This document shows positions 4,933 to 11,373 of a DNA stretch of 21,319 nucleotides, one piece after another (the first letter of the stretch is position 1; each line of letters starts with the position of its first letter). The DNA is from a virus. The DNA lies in IMG/VR virus record IMGVR_UViG_3300043775_001215, positions 1-21,319 of that record; one strand, given 5' to 3'. The position numbers and the translations under genes are program-made. The notes under the pieces are model-generated. The model was given only the letters and a program-made list of their open reading frames with translations, made no database searches and had not been told where the DNA came from.

Positions 4933-5166
4933 ATGAATGCAACTATGATTAACAACAGAGAGTATGTAGAAACTATGCATGCAATAGAGTCTAATATTAA
5001 TTTAAGACTTCTTGTTCATGCCGTAAAATTTTATGGAACTAGTTTAAATGACAAAACTAAACAAGAACTATTTGCTCTTTCATTAGATGATAAAGAGTGG
5101 TTGTTGAAACAATATGAAGAAGAAGTCAAGTTTAATAAACAACCTGATTTATCTGATTTGTATTAA
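4933..5166 (+). CDS. Hypothetical protein, 77 aa
   Basis: A small, helical, charged protein (RLLVHAVKFYG, DKTKQELFALSLDDKEWLLKQYEEEVKF) without membrane segments or recognisable motifs. A second in-frame ATG at codon 5 leaves the exact start slightly open. The A-rich leader AAAAACAAATAAT favours 4933. It is co-oriented with the membrane-protein gene 21 nt upstream and is followed by a long structured untranslated region (5167-5441). No function can be assigned. Confidence 0.72.
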   Translation: MNATMINNREYVETMHAIESNINLRLLVHAVKFYGTSLNDKTKQELFALSLDDKEWLLKQYEEEVKFNKQPDLSDLY

Positions 5167-5441
5167 TGACCTTTCCTGAGCATGAATTAAAACTGCTCAT
5201 TTATCAAACGTAACGTGGAACAACTCATGAAAGCATAATGAGCCACATCTACAGGAGTTAGGCATTTGGAATCTACGGTATTTATACCTGGGGATTTTAT
5301 GACTTTATACTGTAGTTATAATGCACCATTCTCACTTCCCAAGGGTGAGCAGTTATTGAAATGTTGCCATATCAATAAGTCTAAAACAGTAACTGAGTGC
5401 AGAGGGTATTTAACTTAAATATAAATTCAAAAAATAAACTT
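5167..5441 (+). ncRNA. Structured untranslated region, candidate ncRNA or leader
   Basis: 275 nt without a plausible ORF but with many complementary arms. TGAGCA (5177) pairs with TGCTCA (5194). GTGG plus CTCAT (5215, 5224) pairs with ATGAG plus CCAC (5238, 5243). CTACGGTAT (5273) pairs with ATACTGTAG (5307), and CTCAC (5331) with GTGAG (5345). ATTGA (5355) pairs with TCAAT (5372). In addition AACTGCTC (5191-5198) is perfectly complementary to GAGCAGTT (5347-5354), which competes with two of the local hairpins. It may be a regulatory leader of the 5442 gene or a free RNA. Confidence 0.4.
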
Positions 5442-5795
5442 ATGACAAGAGATGATTTATTTAAACTTGTTCTTGAAACTTCTTATGAACTTGAACAAGC
5501 AGAGTATGATTTATATAATACTCCTAATGTTTCTGCAACAATTGCTGACTGTGAAGATTTAACAGACAAACATCAAGAAGCACTTGAGTACAGATGGTGG
5601 AGAGAAGAACAAATAGAATTAATAGAGTCACTTAAAGCAGAACTACAAGGATATAAAGATCAGTTAAGTGATCTTGATGATCAAGAAGATGCTGCCCGTG
5701 ATGAGTTCTACAGTAGAGAAGAATCTTATGGTGATTTCTATGAAAGAACTAACTATACTCTTAGAGGGGAAGATGATCCTAGTCTAATAGATTAG
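5442..5795 (+). CDS. Hypothetical coiled-coil protein, 117 aa
   Basis: Start chosen at the ATG at 5442, preceded by the phage's usual A-rich leader (AAAAAATAAACTT). The in-frame extension to 5397 lacks this and runs into the structured region. The product is acidic and strongly helical. Heptad-like stretches run from about residue 5 to 25 and from 45 to 85 (EEQIELIESLKAELQGYKDQ), ending in an acidic tail (GEDDPSLID). No family recognised. It is followed by a copy of the CCTGAG...CTGCTCA hairpin (5812-5838). Confidence 0.72.
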   Translation: MTRDDLFKLVLETSYELEQAEYDLYNTPNVSATIADCEDLTDKHQEALEYRWWREEQIELIESLKAELQGYKDQLSDLDDQEDAARDEFYSREESYGDFYERTNYTLRGEDDPSLID

Positions 5796-5811
5796 TATTG
5801 AAATATTATCC

Positions 5812-5838
5812 TGAGTATGATATAAAACTGCTCACTTA
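5812..5838 (+). repeat. Second copy of the CCTGAG...CTGCTCA hairpin element
   Basis: The sequence here (CCTGAGTATGA, then TAAAACTGCTCAC) closely repeats 5175-5200 (CCTGAGCATGA, then TAAAACTGCTCAT). Both lie shortly after a stop codon. TGAGTA can still pair with TGCTCA through a G-U pair, so the hairpin is kept despite the change. Confidence 0.55.
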
Positions 5839-5880
5839 ACTTATAGAAACTTAATTAATAACTTATAAATAAACTTAAAA

Positions 5881-6675
5881 ATGGATCGTAAAATTCAACT
5901 TAAAGACATTGCTGTATTACATAATATTATCAGCAGAACACAACCTAGAAACATTAGGGAGATTATTCAACAAAATTATGAAAAGGACAATATTGATAGA
6001 TCATGCCGTAATGAGTATAGACCAGGTAGTGAAGAGTGGCAAAAGATTGAAGATAGAAGAGCAATAATACTTGCATATCCTGATCATGATATTAAATACT
6101 CAGATGAAATAACTATCAAATCAGATAAGTGGAATGAAACTGTAGTTAGACTTACTCTTGGTGTATATACTGTTGATGAGCATCATCATGATTATGATGG
6201 ATCTAGCTACATGGAGACAGTAAAATACTTCTTTCTAGTAGAGAATCCATATTGGTTAAAAAGTGTTTATACTCAATTCTCCGACTTATTTACTGAATAT
6301 AATAGTTTAGTTGGTCCTATGGTAGATGATTATAATTATAGAATGTTCTATGACTTAATTAAAAACTACAATAAGGAATATCAAAAGTATCTCTATTTAT
6401 TTGAGAAAGATATCACAACAGCATTATCCTATGGATATGAAGTAGATATTACTCAAGATAGAAATCGTTATGGAGTAGGTAAACCATATCTTAAGATAGA
6501 TGGTCTAAATGGTACTACAAAATATTATCTAGAAACATTGGATGAAATTTTTAAGATAAAGTATTACTGGTATAATAACCGTAAAACTGAGTTTGGTAAG
6601 AGTTATCATTTCAACTCTGTTATGGAAGAGTATGAGTATGCCAAAGATAATATCTGTGTAGAAGAAAATTCCTAA
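5881..6675 (+). CDS. Hypothetical protein, 264 aa
   Basis: A soluble protein rich in Tyr, Asp and Asn, with a histidine cluster (DEHHHDYDG at about 99-107). It has long helical stretches in the second half (MFYDLIKNYNKEYQKYLYLFEKD). I see no membrane segment, Walker motif or nuclease signature and do not recognise a family. The His/Asp cluster could bind metal, but no partner residues make this convincing. It is preceded by the leader ATAAATAAACTTAAAA and followed by a TAATAA double stop and a pseudoknot-like 3' element (6685-6716). Confidence 0.75.
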   Translation: MDRKIQLKDIAVLHNIISRTQPRNIREIIQQNYEKDNIDRSCRNEYRPGSEEWQKIEDRRAIILAYPDHDIKYSDEITIKSDKWNETVVRLTLGVYTVDEHHHDYDGSSYMETVKYFFLVENPYWLKSVYTQFSDLFTEYNSLVGPMVDDYNYRMFYDLIKNYNKEYQKYLYLFEKDITTALSYGYEVDITQDRNRYGVGKPYLKIDGLNGTTKYYLETLDEIFKIKYYWYNNRKTEFGKSYHFNSVMEEYEYAKDNICVEENS

Positions 6676-6684
6676 TAAAAAGGT

Positions 6685-6716
6685 CTGTCCGGAGCTGTGA
6701 ATGACAGTAAAGCTCC
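6685..6716 (+). other. Possible H-type RNA pseudoknot in a 3' UTR
   Basis: CTGTC (6685-6689) pairs with GACAG (6703-6707), and GGAGCT (6691-6696) pairs with AGCTCC (6711-6716). The two stems interleave: the 5' arms are 1 nt apart and the final loop is 3 nt. This is H-type pseudoknot geometry, apart from a rather long 6-nt middle loop. It starts 9 nt after the stop codon. Alternatively the GGAGCT hairpin alone is a weak terminator. Confidence 0.4.
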
Positions 6717-6774
6717 ATTTTAAACTTAAAAAGAAACTTAATTATTTATTTATTCATCTCTAAAAAAGAAAATT

Positions 6775-7686
6775 ATGAGAAATTTAGCAAGCAAAGGATT
6801 GTCAATGAGTCAAGCACAATCAATTAGTAACCTGTGTAATCAAAATGCACAAGAGATTCAAAGAGAGTTAGACTCTTACAATAACTGTAGTAGATCCATT
6901 AATATTGATGGACAAGTCTATGAAACACAAGAAGGTATTCCTGTACCTGGTGATATACTTGAAAAACTTAAGAATAAGGGTGACTTGCATGCATGTCAAG
7001 CTTTTCTTATGGAAGCTATCAAGGGTAAGGATAATGAAATAGAGAGGATTAAGGATACAAGACCTGATTTCTCTCATCTTATTGCACCTGAGAGACCAAC
7101 AGTACCAGATTATGATATTCTTCATGATGTATCAGAGTCATGGGGTTGGACTCAGTTAAAAGATTCTGAGTATTCTGAGTATTTACAAGCAGAAGCAATG
7201 GCTTCTCATTTGGGTCAGTTCATTCATAAGAATGGTAAACTAACTCAATTGAGAAAGGAATTGCCTACTATTCCTAGTATTGAGTGGTTTGAGGTAGAAG
7301 CAGGAAAGAAATCTCCTGTTAAAATTACCAAACACCATGTATCTGCAGGTTTATTAGGTATTCATGAAAGTATTGCAGATGAACACCGTAAGTATGAGCA
7401 ACGTGTAAACTATTACAAAGCTAAGGTTAAGAACTTAGTTAGTGATGAGAATGCACGTATTCAGAAAGTGAATGCAGATAAAGCAGCTGAGTTCTTAAAA
7501 CTTGAGAAAGAGTTAATGGAACAGTACAAAGCTGAGTATGAAGCATATCAAGGTGAGTTACTGAGACTTACTATGGAATTTAATAGTCAACGTGAGTTGA
7601 AGATTAAAGAAGCTGCAGCACTAAGAATTAGTGTTGATCCTAGATTTCAGCATGTAATTGACATGTTCATTACATCAGAGAACTAG
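6775..7686 (+). CDS. Hypothetical protein with long C-terminal coiled coil, 303 aa
   Basis: The N-terminal part (1-60) is Gln/Asn/Ser-rich and resembles small helical bundles. A middle proline-containing linker (APERPTVPDYD, about 103-113) leads to a globular section with aromatic residues (ESWGWTQL, IEWFEVEAGKK). Residues about 205-285 form a long charged helix with heptads (HRKYEQRVNYYKAKVKNL to EYEAYQGELLRLTMEFN). I do not recognise a family. It is followed by a strong hairpin terminator at 7704-7740. The architecture suggests an oligomerising structural or scaffold role in the infected cell, but nothing is specific. Confidence 0.75.
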   Translation: MRNLASKGLSMSQAQSISNLCNQNAQEIQRELDSYNNCSRSINIDGQVYETQEGIPVPGDILEKLKNKGDLHACQAFLMEAIKGKDNEIERIKDTRPDFSHLIAPERPTVPDYDILHDVSESWGWTQLKDSEYSEYLQAEAMASHLGQFIHKNGKLTQLRKELPTIPSIEWFEVEAGKKSPVKITKHHVSAGLLGIHESIADEHRKYEQRVNYYKAKVKNLVSDENARIQKVNADKAAEFLKLEKELMEQYKAEYEAYQGELLRLTMEFNSQRELKIKEAAALRISVDPRFQHVIDMFITSEN

Positions 7687-7703
7687 GAATCTCTATATTA
7701 GGT

Positions 7704-7742
7704 GAGTAAGAGGTAAGCACAAGCTGATCCTCTTACTCTTTA
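7704..7742 (+). terminator. Hairpin terminator
   Basis: GAGTAAGAGG (7704-7713) pairs perfectly with CCTCTTACTC (7729-7738) around a 15-nt loop, and TTTATA follows. It ends the 6775-7686 gene. The T-run is short, so termination may be partial. Confidence 0.65.
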
Positions 7743-8033
7743 TACCTTGTGACAGGAATTTAGAACAACTAAAATTCAATGGTTGATTACCATTATACAA
7801 TGAATACTTGATAGTATAAACCGCTTCTCTTCAAAATTATAAAACTGAGATAGAACTCATCATCAGACAGGTTATGCATAAAAACAAAATATGCAATTGG
7901 CTGATAACATTGAGACTTAGTATTTGTATTTGTCTTTGTAGAAGAGAAGGTCTTTGACTTAGTATTTGTTTTTGATTTTAGCTATATATTCCTGTTACTT
8001 GGTGACTATATTATTTATTTTAATAAAAATATT
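7743..8033 (+). ncRNA. Gene-free region with nested inverted repeats, candidate ncRNA
   Basis: No plausible ORF. CTTCTCTTC (7824-7832) is perfectly complementary to GAAGAGAAG (7941-7949), closing a domain of about 125 nt. Inside it, ATCAG (7862) pairs with CTGAT (7901) and TGCATA (7875) pairs with TATGCA (7890). TGAG/CTCA also flank ATAGAA near 7846. The tail holds two direct repeats of GACTTAGTATTTGT (7914 and 7956). It also holds TTAGCTATATATTCCT (7978-7993), which recurs before the 9685 gene. Confidence 0.35.
7978..7993 (+). promoter_or_regulatory. Shared upstream element TTAGCTATATATTCCT, copy 1
   Basis: This 16-mer occurs identically at 9608-9623. Here it ends 40 nt before the ATG at 8034, and in the second case 61 nt before the ATG at 9685. 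It is a candidate promoter or operator of a class different from the TACAACCC motif. Confidence 0.45.
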
Positions 8034-8288
8034 ATGAACAGACTAGAAGAACTAGAACAAGAAAGAGCAAGGTGCCAACAAGAATTAGAAGAGCTTCATA
8101 TTTATGAACCTAGTGAAGAGTGGTACAAAACAAAAAGACATGAGCTAGAGTATACTATAGCTTGTATTGAGGATTGTATTGAAGATGAGAAAGACTCAAT
8201 AAGAGAAAATAACAATGTTAGTACTGCATTTCTTGTAGTACTATATGCAATGATTATAATAGGATTAGGAATTTTAATATTTACGTAA
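8034..8288 (+). CDS. Tail-anchored coiled-coil membrane protein, 84 aa
   Basis: Residues 1-60 form charged helices with coiled-coil character (LEELEQERARCQQELEEL and ECIEDE-like repeats). A C-terminal transmembrane helix (about 64-83, TAFLVVLYAMIIIGLGILIF) is followed by a single Thr. This predicts a tail-anchored protein facing the cytoplasm. Its stop overlaps the start of the exported protein downstream as TAATG (8286-8290), so the two are coupled. The pairing of a membrane protein with an exported protein points to an envelope function, such as exclusion or inhibition of a surface process. This is inference. Confidence 0.75.
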   Translation: MNRLEELEQERARCQQELEELHIYEPSEEWYKTKRHELEYTIACIEDCIEDEKDSIRENNNVSTAFLVVLYAMIIIGLGILIFT

Positions 8289-8557
8289 TGAAAAAATTAA
8301 TTATGACAGTGGCACTTATGATTGCCGGAGTTGGTTACTCACAAAACTTACCAAAGAATCTTTCTAAATCAGAAAAAAGATTTGTCAATAATGTGATTGA
8401 GATCACAAATGATGTTATAGTAGATGTAACTAAAAGAAATGATGGTGTAATAGTATTAGAATTTTGGAATACTATGTATACTTTAAAAGATGGTTATATT
8501 GATGAGGTATGGATTTTAGAAGACGAAGACTGGTTGTCTTTAGGAAAAGAATATTAA
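8288..8557 (+). CDS. Small exported protein with signal peptide, 89 aa
   Basis: The N-terminus is a classic Sec signal peptide: a KK n-region, a hydrophobic core (LIMTVALMIAGVG) and a probable cleavage near YSQ-NL at about residue 19/20. The Flavobacteriia-like 'SQ' junction supports the host inference. The mature part (about 70 aa) is beta-rich (VIVLEFWNTMYTLKDGYIDEVWILEDEDW) with no cysteine. No family recognised. It is translated from a TAATG overlap with the tail-anchored protein gene. It would act in the periplasm. Confidence 0.78.
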   Translation: MKKLIMTVALMIAGVGYSQNLPKNLSKSEKRFVNNVIEITNDVIVDVTKRNDGVIVLEFWNTMYTLKDGYIDEVWILEDEDWLSLGKEY

Positions 8558-8573
8558 TTAAAATCTATGTAAA

Positions 8574-8903
8574 ATGAAGTGGTTAAAAAAACTATTTAAG
8601 AAAAAACAAAAGAGTTACAACACTGATGGTAAGTATAAACTACTTATCATTGATGATGAGGCTGAGCTAATTCATAAGAATCTGGGTATTACAGATAAGA
8701 GAGCAGAAGTAATATTAAATACTTGTTTAGAAGCATTTGATAGTAGTCAACGTGTGCATGTTGCAATGGAAAAGGTTGTTAACATATGCACTCATACTAA
8801 TGAGATAGTCTTTGCTACTCTTATGATGGCTAAAGTTATTGAGAAGAATGATTCACATGAAAGGATTCATAATATGCTTAAAAACATGTTTGGCCGTGGA
8901 TAA
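8574..8903 (+). CDS. Hypothetical protein with basic amphipathic N-terminus, 109 aa
   Basis: It begins with a strongly basic, amphipathic helix (MKWLKKLFKKKQK), which could bind membrane or nucleic acid. A short beta segment (YKLLIIDDE) follows, then helices to the end (HERIHNMLKNMFGRG). The LLIIDDE stretch resembles a receiver-domain strand, but the rest of such a domain is not there. No family recognised. It lies 16 nt after the exported-protein gene and overlaps the following gene slightly at its 3' end. Confidence 0.72.
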   Translation: MKWLKKLFKKKQKSYNTDGKYKLLIIDDEAELIHKNLGITDKRAEVILNTCLEAFDSSQRVHVAMEKVVNICTHTNEIVFATLMMAKVIEKNDSHERIHNMLKNMFGRG

Positions 8904-9114
8904 GACATTAATCACCTCTGTATTAGGATTTGATCTTAAGGCAGAGATAGTTGACCATAATGGTGAGCTTATTAGATCTGGTGTTAAATCAACATATGTG
9001 TATGCAGTTACTGATGTAGAACCAGAACCTCGGATACTAGACAAAAATTTCTTTACACATTACAATGAATCTCTCTTATCTAAAATAAGAGAGTACAGAA
9101 GATTAAATGACTGA
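8896..9114 (+). CDS. Hypothetical protein, about 72 aa (start uncertain)
   Basis: The conserved-looking part starts at DKTLITSVLGFDLKAEIVDH. The likely start is the GTG at 8896, which overlaps the upstream gene by only 8 nt. An in-frame TTG at 8890 and ATGs at 8857 and 8848 are alternatives that would overlap more. The product is a small alpha/beta protein (AEIVDHNGELIRSGVKSTYVYAVTDV, then SLLSKIREYRRLND). No family recognised. The next gene begins 2 nt after its stop, so it sits in a compact run from 8034 to 9536. Confidence 0.6.
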   Translation: MDKTLITSVLGFDLKAEIVDHNGELIRSGVKSTYVYAVTDVEPEPRILDKNFFTHYNESLLSKIREYRRLND

Positions 9115-9116
9115 GT

Positions 9117-9536
9117 ATGAAGATATCTGTTAACTATGATGATACTGATGTAGCAAAAGCACTCAGTAAGATCATCAAAGATTCTAATTCTGAGGAGTTT
9201 GTTAAGTTACTTACTCCTATGATATGTAGTAGTTCTCAAGCATGTGATCATTTCTTTAAGCTTATGCTTGGTAATAAGTTACCGGAAATAATACCAAATG
9301 GTACTTTATGTAAAATGTATTATGGTAATCTTGGTTATGGTGTGGATAAAGAAGCTACTAAAGAAAAGTTTGCTGATCAAGATGAGAATGTTACAGTAAC
9401 TGTAAAAGAATTTAGAGGTTATCATGAGTATAGTCCTTATACTATTGAATGCATGGTAATTACAACAGCTGGTTTAACTAGACTAGATACTACTTATGTA
9501 CAAACAAAAGATTTAGAAATTATAGAAGAGTTTTAA
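9117..9536 (+). CDS. Hypothetical protein, 139 aa
   Basis: The first half is helical (VAKALSKIIKDSNSEEFVKLLTPMI). The second half is beta-rich with Tyr and Thr (VTVTVKEFRGYHEYSPYTIECMVITT), ending in an acidic tail. There is no signal peptide, membrane helix or recognised motif. It is the last gene of the 8034-9536 run and is followed by a GAAA-tetraloop terminator (9581-9602). No function assigned. Confidence 0.75.
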   Translation: MKISVNYDDTDVAKALSKIIKDSNSEEFVKLLTPMICSSSQACDHFFKLMLGNKLPEIIPNGTLCKMYYGNLGYGVDKEATKEKFADQDENVTVTVKEFRGYHEYSPYTIECMVITTAGLTRLDTTYVQTKDLEIIEEF

Positions 9537-9580
9537 AATAGTATATCTGTTGATATGCTTTTCCTGACCTAATGATATAG

Positions 9581-9602
9581 GGGGATAGAAATATCCCCTT
9601 TT
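9581..9602 (+). terminator. GAAA-tetraloop terminator
   Basis: GGGGATA (9581-9587) pairs with TATCCCC (9592-9598), closed by a GAAA tetraloop, followed by TTTTC. It ends the 8034-9536 unit. Confidence 0.8.
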
Positions 9603-9607
9603 CATTG

Positions 9608-9623
9608 TTAGCTATATATTCCT
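9608..9623 (+). promoter_or_regulatory. Shared upstream element TTAGCTATATATTCCT, copy 2
   Basis: Identical to 7978-7993. It sits just after the terminator of the previous unit and 61 nt before the ATG at 9685, where a promoter would be expected. Confidence 0.45.
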
Positions 9624-9684
9624 AAATATTATTAGTTTAAACCAACAAGGTCTTAATAAATGATATATATTTATCTGCATATTT

Positions 9685-9966
9685 ATGCCGGTAATGCAAT
9701 ATCAACTCCCTAATGGGAAAGTAATTCACCTTTCTGTAGAGGAATTTCTTGATCTTACAGATGAAGATATACAGTACCTCATGTCAATTGACTATGGTGA
9801 ACACATTAGGGATCCATTTACAGGTTCTGCTGTTGAGAATAACACCAGAGACAAGTATTATGACTTTGACTTCCTATCACAGGATGATGAAGATTTAAAT
9901 GATGTTATATCAGATGATCAACCATTTGATGATATCATTGACTTATCTGACAATTTGGATATGTAG
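9685..9966 (+). CDS. Acidic hypothetical protein, 93 aa
   Basis: Begins MPVMQYQLPNGKVIHLSVEE, then DLTDEDIQYLMSIDYGEHI. Its second half is very acidic (SQDDEDLNDVISDDQPFDD). The codon-4 ATG (9694) is an alternative start. Proteins with this 'QLPNGKxIxL...LTDxDIQYL' opening occur in Bacteroidota phages as far as I recall, but without known function. The acidic tail could mimic DNA or contact a basic partner. It has its own upstream element (9608) and is followed by GTAGTTT-T-AAACTAC (9963-9977), a perfect inverted repeat overlapping the stop. Confidence 0.72.
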   Translation: MPVMQYQLPNGKVIHLSVEEFLDLTDEDIQYLMSIDYGEHIRDPFTGSAVENNTRDKYYDFDFLSQDDEDLNDVISDDQPFDDIIDLSDNLDM

Positions 9967-10060
9967 TTTTAAACTACCAACTACCCTTAAAATGAGTAAT
10001 TAAGGACTTAGTATCTACTCACAAATCAATTTATTTATTAATTTTTTAAAACCTTTAAAG

Positions 10061-10543
10061 ATGAACTCTAAAGTAATCGTATTGTCTGATGACACAACAA
10101 ATGCAGTAATTGAAGTATCTAAAAATAACCCTGATTATGGTTATATTCGTGTACAACAAGTAAGAACAATGATTGATGACAATGGTTTCTTGAGAAGAAA
10201 ACCAGTTAGTGCATTAATCCCAGGTACAATATCTGAATTACAAGATTCAGCATTCTTTGCTGGACAACAATTAGATGGTAAAATTGTAGTTGAAGAATCA
10301 TTTGAACCATTCAATGAAAAAACACCAGAACGTGATTTAAAAATTGCAGGTGAAACAGGTATAGTATGTACATTAGGTGGATTACCTATCTACAGAAGAA
10401 CTAAATTTTCTTTTGATGCAAGTGCAACTGATACTCTTATCAAACATGATAATGTTGCAGAATTAAAAGCAGCATATGCTAAAAGTAAATCTTCTGCAAT
10501 AGAAAATGCTCGTCCATCAGATGATTTCTCAATTGGTGGATAG
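10061..10543 (+). CDS. Conserved phage protein, possible ssDNA-binding protein
   Basis: 160 aa. The first 120 residues are rich in beta-like segments (VIVLSDDTTNAVIEVS, YGYIRVQQV, SALIPGTISELQ, LDGKIVVEESFEPF, GIVCTLGGLPIYRRT). A lysine/alanine helix follows, then an acidic, glycine-ending tail (SDDFSIGG). An OB-fold-like core with a flexible acidic tail is the plan of SSB proteins. It is monocistronic with a strong terminator (10562-10590), as expected for an abundant protein, and precedes the replication/transcription operon. There is no decisive motif, so the SSB role is only a suggestion. Confidence 0.72.
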   Translation: MNSKVIVLSDDTTNAVIEVSKNNPDYGYIRVQQVRTMIDDNGFLRRKPVSALIPGTISELQDSAFFAGQQLDGKIVVEESFEPFNEKTPERDLKIAGETGIVCTLGGLPIYRRTKFSFDASATDTLIKHDNVAELKAAYAKSKSSAIENARPSDDFSIGG

Positions 10544-10561
10544 TATTTGATTAGTTAGTAT

Positions 10562-10590
10562 GAGGGGGACATCAGTGTCCCTCTCTTTTT
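10562..10590 (+). terminator. Strong rho-independent terminator
   Basis: GAGGGGGACA (10562-10571) pairs with TGTCCCTCTC (10576-10585), including one G-U, around a TCAG loop. T5 follows. It separates the possible SSB gene from the long operon starting at 10607. Confidence 0.88.
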
Positions 10591-10606
10591 ATGAATGTAA
10601 AATTGT

Positions 10607-11095
10607 ATGATTAAAATGGAAAAGTTAAAACAACAGGTAAGAAATTACCAATTACATGCAGGTAAAACCTACATGCAGTATGAACAAGACAAGTATTCTG
10701 TATATCAGAATTATTTGTATAAAAGAGCATTATATGGTCTAGATGCTCTTAATCAACAAGAACTGGCTACAATGTGTAGCAAGAAAAAACAAAGAATTAC
10801 AAATGTATTTAAAAGATCACAAAGTGTTCTTAATACATTTAAACAGAAAGTTACTATTGAGTATACTAATGGTATTTTCAAATCTTTGTTTCCAAATGCT
10901 AAATTAACAAAAGAACTTGTGACTTTGAATGATGTTGATGAGAAGTTTAAAAACACTCTAACTTTTAAAGATTTAAATATTGGTAAAGATCAAATTATTA
11001 CTATCTTTATAACCGAAGGTATACTACCTAAAAACTTTTTAAGTTTAAAAGAAGCACCGGTTAGTCTACCTCAGCTTAAAAATCAAAGAGTATGA
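10607..11095 (+). CDS. Hypothetical basic helical protein, 162 aa
   Basis: Lys/Gln/Tyr-rich and helical in the first 90 residues (KLKQQVRNYQLHAGKTYMQYEQDKY..., MCSKKKQRITNVFKRSQSVLNTFKQK). A smaller mixed region (IITIFITEGILPKNFLSL) follows. ATG at 10607 or codon 4 (10616) could be used. No family recognised. It opens the long rightward operon, and its stop overlaps the next start as ATGA (11092-11095). The strong positive charge suggests nucleic-acid or nucleoprotein contact. Confidence 0.72.
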   Translation: MIKMEKLKQQVRNYQLHAGKTYMQYEQDKYSVYQNYLYKRALYGLDALNQQELATMCSKKKQRITNVFKRSQSVLNTFKQKVTIEYTNGIFKSLFPNAKLTKELVTLNDVDEKFKNTLTFKDLNIGKDQIITIFITEGILPKNFLSLKEAPVSLPQLKNQRV

Positions 11096-11373
11096 AAACA
11101 TTTTATGACATCAGAGAGTTGTCTCCAGCTAGAGAAAGATGGAGACCACTTGAAGTAAAAGTTTTATTAAGTAGTAAAAAAAGATACTTAATCAAAGTTA
11201 TTACAACAGACCATCCAAGATGTACTGATCTAATAGATAAGTATATTATTTGTCCAAAAGATAATTTTCTTGATAAGGATCTTCATATTACTAAGAGTTT
11301 TTGGAGTGCTCTAGGGAATTTTCTTTTTAAGAAAGCACCTAAGTCTCCAGAGTTTCCTGAAGAACTACTATGA
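11092..11373 (+). CDS. Hypothetical protein, 93 aa
   Basis: A small basic protein (MKTFYDIRELSPARERWRP, VLLSSKKRYLIKVITTDHP). It has a beta-like front half and a helical, lysine-rich tail. Two cysteines (RCTD, ICPK) are present but no metal-binding pattern. No family recognised. It overlaps both neighbours by ATGA junctions (11092-11095 and 11370-11373), so it is translationally coupled to the HNH nuclease gene. Confidence 0.72.
   Translation: MKTFYDIRELSPARERWRPLEVKVLLSSKKRYLIKVITTDHPRCTDLIDKYIICPKDNFLDKDLHITKSFWSALGNFLFKKAPKSPEFPEELL

Noticed and set aside
5167-5441. Possible tRNA or tmRNA
   Set aside because: No GTTC-A-A-type T-arm, no cloverleaf spacing and no CCA end could be found here or elsewhere in the window.
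6673-6716. Programmed readthrough or frameshift at the pseudoknot
   Set aside because: Two consecutive TAA codons precede it, there is no slippery heptamer and no downstream ORF to extend into.
7914-7969. CRISPR-like or tandem repeat
   Set aside because: Only two imperfect direct repeats with one interval. No array, and no cas genes are present.
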